In this document: piece by piece, positions 15,058-23,262 of the stretch | How the letters are laid out: the number at the start of each line of letters is the position of its first letter | Position numbering within the stretch: the first letter of the stretch is position 1 | DNA from: Candidatus Leptofilum gracile | GTDB taxonomy: Bacteria; Chloroflexota; Anaerolineae; Promineifilales; Promineifilaceae | DNA: 64,000 nt | Reading direction: 5' to 3' | NCBI GenBank assembly: GCA_016713825.1 | Contig: JADJOJ010000001.1 | Coordinates: 434,001 to 498,000, forward strand | Notes under the pieces: model-generated | The model's input: the letters and a program-made list of their open reading frames with translations, nothing else | Told to the model about the DNA's origin: nothing | The model's database searches: none | Translations under genes and position numbers: made by a program

Positions 15058-17654
15058 ATTAGCTAATTTGACAATGTCACATTACACAAATGAGAGCGAT
15101 TCTGATAAAAAACGCCCATGATTGATAGCGAAAAAAAGATGTTACCCTCTTCGAACGATGGGGATTACCCCTCGACGAAATCAAAGAGTTAAGCGATAGA
15201 TTAGCTGCCTTCTGGCGCTACTTTGGTCAATGGTCAAGAACCAAGACCAGAGATACCAGCCAGTATGGCTTTAGTTACCTGAGCGGATTGCGCGTATGGA
15301 AACGAACCGCAATTTTGCCAATATCGGGCGCAAAACCGATGTACCCACCCAGAATATGCATCATTTTTGAGCAATTCACCCTGGCAGGGGACATTGATGG
15401 GCGCGCCGATGCGCAAGACGAATTCCAAAGCGGCAATATGTTGCTCCTGGATGAAAGCGCGATGATAAGTCAGGAACGCATACGGTGGGCAGCGGTCGTC
15501 AATACAATGGGCGACGCGGCAAGGTTGACAACTGTATTGTCGGCGTCTTCCTGAGTTGTGTGGATGCCAGTTGTCAGTATCCACCTGGATTGATGGCGAA
15601 CTCTTCCTGGTGGAAGTTGGTTCAGTGGGCCTGGGCCGAACGCCCAGGCAGGGTGCCTGATGACCGGGAATTTCAGACCAAGCTAACACTGGGCTGGCAG
15701 ATGATCCAACGGGTGCATGCCGAAGGCTTTCCCTTTGTAGCTGTCGCCTGGACAGCCACTAGGACGCAGCGCCTGGTTTCGTGACCAGATGAGGCGGCCA
15801 GTCTGATACTACGCGGATGGCCCGCCGACACGAAAGTCTATCTGCAACCGCCCGTGATTGGCATCCCCAAAACAAGCGGGGAAGAAAGCCCATAAGGACG
15901 TGTCCTACCCGTGCGGGGATAGCTGCGGCACGACCCTGACATGATTTGGCAGGCCATCACGCGCGTCCCAGCGAACGAGGCATGCTCCAGGCTGATTTTG
16001 CTCGCTGCCGTGTTTGGACCGTCCGTGATGACTATAGAGTGGTTGAAGAGTGGCTGCTCATTCGTCTGATGGCCAACGCCACACCTACACCTTGAGTAAT
16101 GCACCCTTGACACGCCGTTGGTCACGATGGCCCAACGCAAATCGGCTCGCTATTTCATCGAACGCAGCAATCAGGACGTGAAAACGGAGTTGGGCTGGGA
16201 TGAATTTCAGGCCCTCAAGCTGGGGCCTGGGAACATCACTTAGCCCTGACCATCCTGGCCAGCTGGTTTATCACCGAAACCCGACTGGACTGGTCCCGCC
16301 GTTTTGCCCGCGACCCTGAACTACTGGCCCATTATGAAGTCGAAGTGCTACCTGCATTGTCGATGGCTAATGTGCGTGCCATGCTCACGGCCGCCATGCC
16401 GTTGCCACAAATGTCGCCGGAGGAGGCTACTTATTTAGTTGTTAAACATCTTGATAATCGGACGCGATCCCGCAAATCTCGCTTGCGAAGCGGCTCAAGT
16501 CCTTAATGTGACATTGTCGTACTAACACATTTATATTTATCAGCCTAATAGTTATGACATTAGGAGTTACCGGTTGTATTGCAATTACTGCCATTGATTC
16601 AATTACATCTACTCGTATTACGACGCATGGAGTGACTGAGATTTCTCCGACAATGCCTTTAGAACTGGTTATTTACAATGTTTTTATTGTACCCAGACGT
16701 ATCGAAAATAATGAACCACCATTTTCCCTAAAAAACGGTGACTTACTATTTCTTGGAAATTTTGAAGAGCGAACATATACCGATGATCCTTTAAGAAAGG
16801 ATCCAGAGGTAATAAGTTTAGATGCTCAAACGGGTGCAATTAACTGGCAAGTTGATGCACCGTATAATTCTGGAAATTTTGCAACAGATTTAGAGCGATT
16901 CTACTTTGAAACTGTTGGTAACATGGACACCAAGAGTTTTTGGGAGGATAGAGATTTTTGCCCAACAGGGATTGGTGCCATTGATTTACAGTCGGGCCAG
17001 GAACAATGGCGTATTGAACTAAACGATGATTGCAAAGGAACAGATTATCTAACTGTGGTCGATTCTCATTTGTATGCCAGAACTTCACAGCGAGGGTTCG
17101 GCGATTATTATCAGATTGCGCCAGAGAGTGGTGAGATTTTACAGGTTAACACATCACACGCGAACTACAGCCCAGAAATATTTTTCATTGATTATTCGCC
17201 TCATTCTGAATACAAACTGTCTAATGACGGGAATGTTTCTGCTGAGGGTGAGGTGAATTGGCAGTTTAATCTATATTCAAAACCCCGACAGATCTATTCG
17301 CCAATAACGCCAGTCGTGCTTGATTCTGTATTCTTGCTAAGGTTCAATGAATTTGGCGGCAAAGTTTGGGCTGTAAATAAAGAAGATGGTTCCATCGCCT
17401 GGAAATACGATGGGCAAAATCTTGTGAGCAACGTCACAACCAACGAATATTTCGCCTTCTTCCTGACCGATAATCCCAGCCTTATTGCTGTAGATTTATA
17501 TACCGGAGAAAAAATCGCTGAGGTTACGTTTACACCAGGACTGGGTGAGAATTTAACTAATACGTCATTTTTTGTAGCCGCAGATGAAGATAAGGTAGCA
17601 GTATATTTTGGATCGAGCGATCAGGTTTTTATTTTTCGACTTGAGAACAATTGA
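15044..17654 (+). pseudogene. PQQ-like beta-propeller lipoprotein gene split by an insertion sequence
   Basis: Joining 15044-15066 to 16526 onward, which removes the IS and one CTAA duplication, restores a lipoprotein signal peptide beginning MTKFRLANTFIFIS and ending in the lipobox LGVTGC. The mature part (about 370 residues) has repeats of the type ISLDAQTGAINWQ, IDLQSGQEQWRIEL and VNKEDGSIAWKY, the blades of a PQQ/WD-like beta-propeller. It would have been an exported, membrane-anchored protein of unknown function. After the IS the longest frame starts at an ATG at 16554 inside the old signal peptide, leaving no basic N-terminal region. AT content is higher than in the purine genes. The disruption is directly visible; loss of function is inferred. 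Confidence 0.85.
15067..16521 (+). mobile_element. decayed IS701-family insertion sequence
   Basis: The 1455-base element has 18-base terminal inverted repeats (TTTGACAATGTCACATTA and TACGACAATGTCACATTA), two mismatches apart. It is flanked by the direct repeat CTAA (15063-15066 and 16522-16525), which fits the YTAR target duplication known for IS701. The transposase is recognisable in pieces across frames: RMETNRNFANIGRKTDV, DDKSGTHTV, GRRGKVDNCIVGVFLS and ARYFIERSNQDVKTELGWD. These are typical of the IS701 DDE transposase. Frameshifts and stop codons throughout mean it can no longer move itself. It interrupts the signal peptide of a lipoprotein gene. Confidence 0.92.
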
Positions 17655-17793
17655 AATGTTTTCTAAAGCTGTAGCTAATGACTAGCTTACAAAGCTAGCT
17701 CGTTAACAACAGAAATCACCCATTGGCGCGACCTGTTGTCTGCGTTAAAGTTCGAGCGCTTTCAACAACTCACTGAACAAGGCAGGAAAATTC

Positions 17794-18720
17794 ATGTTTC
17801 TCAACATTGTTATCATCATTGCCAGCATTGTGGGGCTAGCGTACGGAGCCACGTTCATCGTGGACTCGGCGGCGCGCATGGCGCGGCACTTTGGCGTTTC
17901 AGAACTGATTATTGGGCTGACGGTTGTGGCTGTAGGCACCTCTGCCCCAGAATTTGCGGTGACGATTAAAGCGGCCGTTTCTGGCCAGGCAGACATCTCC
18001 GTGAGCAACATCGTTGGCTCCAACATCTTCAATTTGGGCTTCATTTTGGGCGGCGTGGTCGCCGTGCGGGCCATCGCCACCACGCCCAAAATTGTGTACC
18101 GCGACGGCGGCATGCTGGTCGGGGCCACGCTCATTTTGCTCTTTTTCATGCGCGATTTGGAATTGCAGCAGTGGGAAGGCGGCGTTTTGTTGCTGCTGCT
18201 GTTTGCCTACTTGCTCTACCTGTACACCCAACGCGACGTGGATTTGGAAGAAATCCCAGACGGCGATTTTCGCTGGCGCGACGTGCCGCTGTTTGCCCTG
18301 GGCATTGCCATGGTGGTTGTTGGCGGTGAGTTTTTGGTTGATTCGGCAACGGCCGTTGCCCGGCTCCTGGGCATGTCTGACTGGGTCATCGGTGTGACGA
18401 TTGTGGCGGCGGGCACCTCCGCGCCGGAGATGGCCACCTCGCTGGTTGGCGTGCTGCGCGGCCATTCGGACATTTCGATCGGCAATCTAATTGGCAGCGA
18501 TTTGTTCAACTTGCTCGGCGTGCTGGGTCTGGCGGGCGTCATTCAAACCTCGCCGATGGTGATTGATTCGGCCGGGCTGAGCAGCCTGATGGTGCTGAGC
18601 GGCATGGTGATTTTTGTGGTGGTGTTGATGCGGGTGGGCTGGAAGCTCAACCGCTGGGAAGGCGTGATGCTGATTTTGATCAATTTGCTGCGCTGGATTT
18701 ATGATTTTTCAGCGAAATAA
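17794..18720 (+). CDS. calcium/sodium antiporter, CaCA family (YrbG-like)
   Basis: The 308-residue membrane protein has two homologous halves of about five helices each. Each half carries the CaCA alpha-repeat: VVAVGTSAPEFAVT...NIVGSNIFNLG near residues 45-82 and IVAAGTSAPEMATS...NLIGSDLFNLLG near residues 205-245. The acidic residues in GTSAPE bind the cation. It should exchange Ca2+ for Na+ (possibly with K+) across the cytoplasmic membrane. The start at 17794 has AAGGCAGGAAA upstream. It is unrelated to purine synthesis and lies between the split lipoprotein gene and a GxxExxY cassette in the middle of the pur cluster. Confidence 0.9.
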   Translation: MFLNIVIIIASIVGLAYGATFIVDSAARMARHFGVSELIIGLTVVAVGTSAPEFAVTIKAAVSGQADISVSNIVGSNIFNLGFILGGVVAVRAIATTPKIVYRDGGMLVGATLILLFFMRDLELQQWEGGVLLLLLFAYLLYLYTQRDVDLEEIPDGDFRWRDVPLFALGIAMVVVGGEFLVDSATAVARLLGMSDWVIGVTIVAAGTSAPEMATSLVGVLRGHSDISIGNLIGSDLFNLLGVLGLAGVIQTSPMVIDSAGLSSLMVLSGMVIFVVVLMRVGWKLNRWEGVMLILINLLRWIYDFSAK

Positions 18721-18724
18721 CAGC

Positions 18725-18791
18725 TACAACGAATTAGAGTAATTAACGAATTCTTGCTTTCATTCGTTGGTTACTAAAATTCGTTGTTGTC
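18725..18791. repeat. ACAACGAATTAGAGTAA palindromic repeat, left copy
   Basis: ACAACGAATTAGAGTAATTAACGAA on the left is mirrored by TTCGTTGGTTACTAAAATTCGTTGTTGT. It immediately precedes the two-domain GxxExxY gene; the matching copy closes the gene at 19607-19672. Confidence 0.8.
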
Positions 18792-18811
18792 TTTCTGGGA
18801 AAGGTTTTCTG

Positions 18812-19618
18812 ATGGCTGAGATTATTCACAAAGAGTTGAGTTATGCGGTGCGCGGGGTTTTGTTTGACGTGCATAACCAGCTTGGGCCGCTGCTGCCGGA
18901 GAAGTTTTACCAGGAGGCAGTGGCGATTGGTTTGGAGGCCAAAGGGATTGCTTGCGAGACGGAGAAGCGGTTTGCGGTGCACTATTGTGGGGTGGAAGTC
19001 GGCCGTTATTTTGTGGATGTGTGGGTTGAAGGTGGCCAGCTGCTGTTGGAGCTAAAGGTTGCGCCTGCGATTTTGCCCATTCACCAGGCACAGGCAATTT
19101 CTTACCTGAAGGTGACGGATGCAGATTTGGCGCTGGTGGTGAATTTTGGGGCCAAGTCGCTGGAAGATGTGCGGTTGCCGAATAGGGTGCGGGGCGAAAC
19201 GGCCGTTCCCCATCCCCCACCTTCCCAACCACCAGTCAATGTTCCCTTCCCAAAACTGGCAACCGAGATCATGAATTGCTTGCATCGTGTTCACCTGGCA
19301 CTCGGCCCTGGCTTCCTGCATCAAGTGTATCGCGGGGCCAGCATGGTTGAACTGCGTCAGCAAAGTATCGGCTTCAGCTACATCAAAGAGTCGCCCATTT
19401 ACTATCAAGGTGTTGACCTGGGCAAGCATGAAACCCGGCTCATTCTGGTTGAGGACAATATTCTGGTTGCCGCCTTTGCTGTAAAAGAAAACGATGAATC
19501 CTTAAAAGCAAGGCTGCGCTCTCAACTGAGGCGGCACAACAAAGAGTTGGGCATTCTGGCGAATTTCTATGGGGCAAAGTTGGATATTTCTTTAGTGAGG
19601 AGGGCAACAACGAATTAG
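18812..19618 (+). CDS. double GxxExxY-family protein
   Basis: The 268-residue protein contains two GxxExxY domains in tandem. The first (about 1-120) has VRGVLFDVHNQLGPLLPEKFY, VDVWVEGGQLLLELKVA and LALVVNFGAKSLEDVRL. The second (about 145-268) has NCLHRVHLALGPGFLHQVY, RLILVEDNILVAAFAVKE and LGILANFYGAKLDI. In the second domain the signature Glu is His and the acidic pair is weaker, so it is probably a degenerate partner of the first. The ATG at 18812 follows GGGAAAGG at 7 bases. The last residues (ATTN) are encoded by the flanking repeat. Like the gene at 13969 it is bracketed by matching palindromic repeats. Function is unknown. Confidence 0.8.
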   Translation: MAEIIHKELSYAVRGVLFDVHNQLGPLLPEKFYQEAVAIGLEAKGIACETEKRFAVHYCGVEVGRYFVDVWVEGGQLLLELKVAPAILPIHQAQAISYLKVTDADLALVVNFGAKSLEDVRLPNRVRGETAVPHPPPSQPPVNVPFPKLATEIMNCLHRVHLALGPGFLHQVYRGASMVELRQQSIGFSYIKESPIYYQGVDLGKHETRLILVEDNILVAAFAVKENDESLKARLRSQLRRHNKELGILANFYGAKLDISLVRRATTN

Positions 19619-19672
19619 AGTAATCAACGAATGAAGAAAATTCGTTATTTACTCTAATTCGTTGTTGTCAAT
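19607..19672. repeat. ACAACGAATTAGAGTAA palindromic repeat, right copy
   Basis: AACAACGAATTAGAGTAATC and its mirror TTTACTCTAATTCGTTGTTGT form a long hairpin. It overlaps the end of the GxxExxY gene and ends a few bases before the purK start codon. Confidence 0.85.
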
Positions 19673-19677
19673 ACAAA

Positions 19678-20931
19678 ATGAGCAAGCAACCGCAACCAAT
19701 CCTACCACCAGCCACCATCGGCATACTCGGCAGCGGCCAGCTGGGCCGCATGCTGGCGCTGGCGGCGAGGCGTTCCGGCTACCGCATCCACGTCTTTTCC
19801 CCAGAAGCCAACTCACCCGCCGGGCAGGTGGCCGACCGGGAATTTGTGGCCGCCTACGACGATCTGGACGCCGTGCGTGAATTTGCCCGCAGCGTGGACG
19901 TGGTGACCTACGAGTTTGAAAACGTGCCGATGGCCACGGCCGAAACCTGTGCCGTCATCGTGCCGCTGCGACCCGGCGCGCAGGCGCTGCGCGTGGCCCA
20001 AAATCGGCTGCGCGAGAAAAACTTCTTTGCCGAAAATAGTTTACCGACGGTGCCGTTTGCGCCCGTGCATTCATTGGCTGATTTGCAAGCGGGCTTGGCC
20101 CAGATTGGCTGCCCAGCGGTGTTGAAAACGGCCGTTTCCGGCTACGACGGCAAGGGCCAAATCAAGCTCAACCATCCCCACGAAGCAGCAGAAGCATGGC
20201 AGGCGGTGGGTGAAGTGGACTGCATTTTGGAAGGCTGGATTGAATTCGAGCGTGAACTTTCGATGGTGGCGGCGCGGGACGTGAACGGCCGTATCGCCCA
20301 CTACAACCTCATCGAAAACAGCCACGCCAACCACATCCTCGACGTCTCTATAGCCCCGGCCAACGTGCCGCCGCCGGTATTGGCCCAGGCGGAAGCGATG
20401 GTGCAAACCGTGCTTACCAAGTTAGATGTTGTCGGTGTGTTGTGCGTCGAATTTTTCTTGACCCCCACCCCCGGCCCCTCCCCCTGGAATGGGGAGGGGA
20501 GCAGGCTGCTGCTCAACGAAATCGCGCCGCGCCCGCACAACTCTGGGCATCTCACCATCGAGGCGTGTGTCACCAGCCAGTTCGAGCAGCAGCTGCGCAC
20601 CGTCTGCGGCCTGCCCGTGGGCGACACCAGCTACCTGCGTCCAGCCGCAATGGCCAATTTGTTGGGTGATTTGTGGAGTTTTTCATACGAAGAAACGAAG
20701 GAACAAAAGGGAGAAAGAAAAATATCTGCGAAATCTGCGAAATCTGTTGATAAAAATCGCACACCAAACTGGACGGCCGTTCTCACCCACCCCCACCTGA
20801 AACTGCACCTGTACGGCAAAGAGTCCGCCCGCCCCGGCCGCAAAATGGGGCACATCACCGCTTTGGCCGATACGGTTGAAGCCGCAGAAAAAATTGTTAG
20901 AGGAGCGAGAGGGAAATTGGTAATTGAGTAA
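19678..20931 (+). CDS. purK: 5-(carboxyamino)imidazole ribonucleotide synthase
   Basis: The 417-residue ATP-grasp enzyme carboxylates AIR with bicarbonate and ATP to N5-CAIR, the substrate of PurE. It shows GILGSGQLGRMLALAA near residue 12, VLKTAVSGYDGKGQ, EGWIEFERELSM, LLLNEIAPRPHNSGH and KLHLYGKESARPGRKMGH. Two stretches have no counterpart in the family. LTPTPGPSPWNGEGSR (about 261-276) comes from a GC-rich palindrome. A Lys/Glu-rich insert of about 26 residues (about 337-362) comes from ACGAAGG and AAATCTGCG repeats. Both lie in surface loops by family comparison. The ATG at 19678 is used because the upstream bases are repeat. Confidence 0.94.
   Translation: MSKQPQPILPPATIGILGSGQLGRMLALAARRSGYRIHVFSPEANSPAGQVADREFVAAYDDLDAVREFARSVDVVTYEFENVPMATAETCAVIVPLRPGAQALRVAQNRLREKNFFAENSLPTVPFAPVHSLADLQAGLAQIGCPAVLKTAVSGYDGKGQIKLNHPHEAAEAWQAVGEVDCILEGWIEFERELSMVAARDVNGRIAHYNLIENSHANHILDVSIAPANVPPPVLAQAEAMVQTVLTKLDVVGVLCVEFFLTPTPGPSPWNGEGSRLLLNEIAPRPHNSGHLTIEACVTSQFEQQLRTVCGLPVGDTSYLRPAAMANLLGDLWSFSYEETKEQKGERKISAKSAKSVDKNRTPNWTAVLTHPHLKLHLYGKESARPGRKMGHITALADTVEAAEKIVRGARGKLVIE
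20458..20506. repeat. GC-rich palindrome translated inside purK
   Basis: CCCCTCCCCCTGGAATGGGGAGGGG forms a hairpin and is read in frame between CVEFF and LLLNEIAPR. Confidence 0.75.
20685..20762. repeat. ACGAAG and AAATCTGCG repeats translated inside purK
   Basis: An ACGAAGAAACGAAGG unit followed by AAATCTGCGAAATCTG units is read in frame. These are members of two families found elsewhere in intergenic DNA (12912-12985 and 39776-39850). Confidence 0.8.
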
Positions 20932-21000
20932 TTAGTAATTGGGTAATTAGGTAATTGGGCAATGACTCAATTACCTAATTACCCAATTACCCAATTACAG
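20920..21000. repeat. GTAATTGGGTAATTGAG palindromic array between purK and purF
   Basis: Direct units TAATTGAGTAATTAG... on the left are mirrored by ...CTCAATTACCTAATTACCC on the right. The array overlaps the last codons of purK. Confidence 0.8.
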
Positions 21001-21029
21001 AATCATCGTTTCCAAAAGTAGAGTTAGAA

Positions 21030-22523
21030 ATGGACAACCTTGATTTTCATGAAAACGACAAGTTTCACGACGAATGTGGCGTCTTTGGCGTGTATGCGCC
21101 GGGGCGCGAGGTGGCGCGGCTGACCTTTTTTGGGCTGTACGCTTTGCAGCACCGAGGGCAGGAAAGTGCCGGGATTGCCACCTGCGACGGCCGTTCCGCC
21201 TACAGTCACAAAGGGATGGGGCTGGTCTCGCAGGTGTTTAATGAGGAGAATTTACGGCCGTTGACCGGCCACATGGCCATCGGCCAAAACCGGTACTCCA
21301 CCACCGGCGGCTCCCACCTGCGCAACGTCCAGCCGTACCTCATCGAAACGATTTACGGTCCGCTCGGTGTGGCCCACAACGGCAACCTGACCAACGCCCT
21401 GCACCTGCGCCACCAGCTGCTCAAGCGCGGCGTCGGTCTTTCCTCCACCAGCGACAGCGAGGTGATTACCCAGATGCTCGCCGCCCCGGCCGAGGTGTGG
21501 AACCCCACCAACGGCAACGGCAAGGAAAATGATCGCTGGGTGGCCCGGCTACGCGCCATGATGGGCGTGCTCGAAGGGGCGTACTCGCTGACGCTGCTCA
21601 CCCGCGAGGCGGTGTATGCCGTGCGCGATCCGTTGGGATTACGGCCGTTGTGCCTCGGCCAGCTGGGCGATGGCGGTTACGTCGTGGCCAGCGAATCGTG
21701 CGCCCTGCATACCATCGGGGCGGATTACCTGCGCGAAATCATGCCCGGCGAGATTTTGCGGCTGGACCATGAAGGGATCACCTCCTTCACCGGCGTCAAA
21801 TCGCAGCAGCGCGGCCTGTGCATCTTTGAATACGTCTACTTTGCCCGGCCCGATTCGGTCTTTGAAGGCCAGGTCATCCACGAGGTGCGCCAGCGGCTGG
21901 GCCGCATGTTGGCCCGCGAAGCCCCTGCCGACGCCGATGTGGTCGTAGGCGTGCCCGATTCGGCCACCCCGGCGGCGATTGGCTTCAGTTTAGAGTCTGG
22001 TTTGGCCTTTACCGAGGGGTTGACGAAAAATCGGTATATCGGCCGTACCTTCATCCAGCCCGACGACCAGCTGCGCAAGGAAGGCGTGCGCATCAAATAC
22101 AATCCGCTGGAATCCAACTTGAAAGGCAAGCGCGTCGTCCTCATCGACGATTCGATTGTGCGTGGCAACACGGCTGGGCCGCTGGTGCAGCTCATCCGTG
22201 ATGGCGGGGCCAAGGAGGTACACGTGCGCGTTTCCTCGCCGCCGGTGCGCCATCCCTGCTTCATGGGCATCGACATGGCCACGCGCAAAGACCTCATCGC
22301 CCACAAGCTGGACATCGAAGGCATCCGCCAGCGCATCGGTGCCGACAGCCTGGCCTACCTCAGCCACGAGGGCATGGTCGAGGCCGTCACCTCTGGCATT
22401 CGCCAGCAAACCGGCCACTGCACCGCCTGCTTCTCCGGCGACTATCCCATCGCCATCCCCGAATGGCTGTTTGATGACGAGCGGGACCGGGAGAAATTGA
22501 TTTTTGAGGATATGTGGGGATGA
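21030..22523 (+). CDS. purF: amidophosphoribosyltransferase
   Basis: The 497-residue enzyme makes phosphoribosylamine from PRPP and glutamine, the first committed purine step. A short propeptide is followed by the Ntn nucleophile Cys16 in DECGVFGVYAP, so maturation by cleavage before Cys16 is expected. The glutaminase part has QNRYSTTGGS and VAHNGNLTN. The PRPP-binding motif is VVLIDDSIVRGNT near residue 370. Cysteines in RHPCFMGIDMA and GHCTACFSGDYP fit the [4Fe-4S] cluster of the Bacillus-type enzyme. The ATG at 21030 follows AGAGTTAGAA. It is separated from purK only by a palindromic array. Confidence 0.96.
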   Translation: MDNLDFHENDKFHDECGVFGVYAPGREVARLTFFGLYALQHRGQESAGIATCDGRSAYSHKGMGLVSQVFNEENLRPLTGHMAIGQNRYSTTGGSHLRNVQPYLIETIYGPLGVAHNGNLTNALHLRHQLLKRGVGLSSTSDSEVITQMLAAPAEVWNPTNGNGKENDRWVARLRAMMGVLEGAYSLTLLTREAVYAVRDPLGLRPLCLGQLGDGGYVVASESCALHTIGADYLREIMPGEILRLDHEGITSFTGVKSQQRGLCIFEYVYFARPDSVFEGQVIHEVRQRLGRMLAREAPADADVVVGVPDSATPAAIGFSLESGLAFTEGLTKNRYIGRTFIQPDDQLRKEGVRIKYNPLESNLKGKRVVLIDDSIVRGNTAGPLVQLIRDGGAKEVHVRVSSPPVRHPCFMGIDMATRKDLIAHKLDIEGIRQRIGADSLAYLSHEGMVEAVTSGIRQQTGHCTACFSGDYPIAIPEWLFDDERDREKLIFEDMWG

Positions 22524-22526
22524 TAA

Positions 22527-22562
22527 TTGTGAATGGTGAATTGTAAACGGTTAATGGTTAAT
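22527..22562. repeat. GAATGGTGAATTG...GGTTAATGGTTAAT repeat, non-coding copy
   Basis: This copy of the AACCATT family, read on the other strand, lies between purF and the toxin gene and overlaps the toxin stop region. It is the non-coding counterpart of the in-frame copies in purL. Confidence 0.6.
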
Positions 22563-22971
22563 TTTTTAGGCTGTTGAGGGCTTGTTCTGGGGTGAAAATA
22601 GTGATCTGGGTGTTTTGGAAATCGGCAACGTTTCGGGTGACAATGGCATCAAGATGCACTGATTTTGCCGCAACAATTTGCAAATTATCCTCAAAATCGC
22701 TGCCTGCCATCTCCGTTGCCTGCTTCAACTCATCTTGTCCAATTGCAATGATTGAGAAAGCATCCAAACAAGTTATGACAGCTTCCAAAGCGCCTTTGGC
22801 GTTTGTGTAGCGACGTGAGATGTAGAAGATGTCGGTGACTGTTGTCGCTGAAATATGGCCGTGAATCAGACCCGTATCATTGGCTTGCCAAAGGGTAAGC
22901 GCATTTTGATACCAGGGCTCACGAGCCAACAGGACATCAAGAAGAACGTTTGTATCAAACAGAATTTTCAT
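22558..22971 (-). CDS. PIN-domain toxin (VapC-like, PIN_3)
   Basis: The 137-residue protein begins MKILFDTNVLLDVLLARE, the first acidic strand of a PIN nuclease. It has a mid acidic region around TTVTDIFYI and a late SDFEDNLQIVAAKSVHLDAIVTRNVADF with the remaining acidic residues. PIN toxins cleave RNA, often tRNA or rRNA; the target here is unknown. Its ATG overlaps the antitoxin stop codon (ATGA), so translation is coupled. It is inserted between purF and purD on the opposite strand to the purine genes, so it is transcribed independently. Confidence 0.85.
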   Translation of the reverse strand: MKILFDTNVLLDVLLAREPWYQNALTLWQANDTGLIHGHISATTVTDIFYISRRYTNAKGALEAVITCLDAFSIIAIGQDELKQATEMAGSDFEDNLQIVAAKSVHLDAIVTRNVADFQNTQITIFTPEQALNSLKN

Positions 22972-23222
22972 CAGCTACCATATTTCCTAAGGCGTTCTTC
23001 TTCAAGCCAGCGCTCTACTTCTTCGTCTGTCGGCGGGGGCGCATCTGTGTACTTGCGCAGCAAGCCCAGCGCCCGATCCAGGGTGTTTTTAGGGGCAGGC
23101 TTGGGCTGATATTCTTCAGTTAAGTCTCTAAGAATATCTTGCACAAGTTTAAGGCGTTGGGCATTGGGCCACGTTTGTACCGTTTCAACTATTTTTTCGT
23201 GAGTTAATGGTTGTGTTGCCAT
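22971..23222 (-). CDS. putative antitoxin of the PIN toxin
   Basis: The 83-residue, charged protein starts MATQPLTHEKIVETVQTWP and ends with an acidic/basic tail EEVERWLEEERLRKYGS. The tail could wrap the toxin. No standard DNA-binding motif (AbrB, RHH) is obvious to me. The antitoxin role is inferred from its size, its position upstream of the PIN gene and the four-base ATGA overlap. It lies only about 40 bases from the purD start and is divergent from it, so the promoters of the two units share that short gap. Confidence 0.65.
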   Translation of the reverse strand: MATQPLTHEKIVETVQTWPNAQRLKLVQDILRDLTEEYQPKPAPKNTLDRALGLLRKYTDAPPPTDEEVERWLEEERLRKYGS

Positions 23223-23262
23223 AAGTTACATTATAACGATTCTGGCAAACTTTGGGGAAGGA

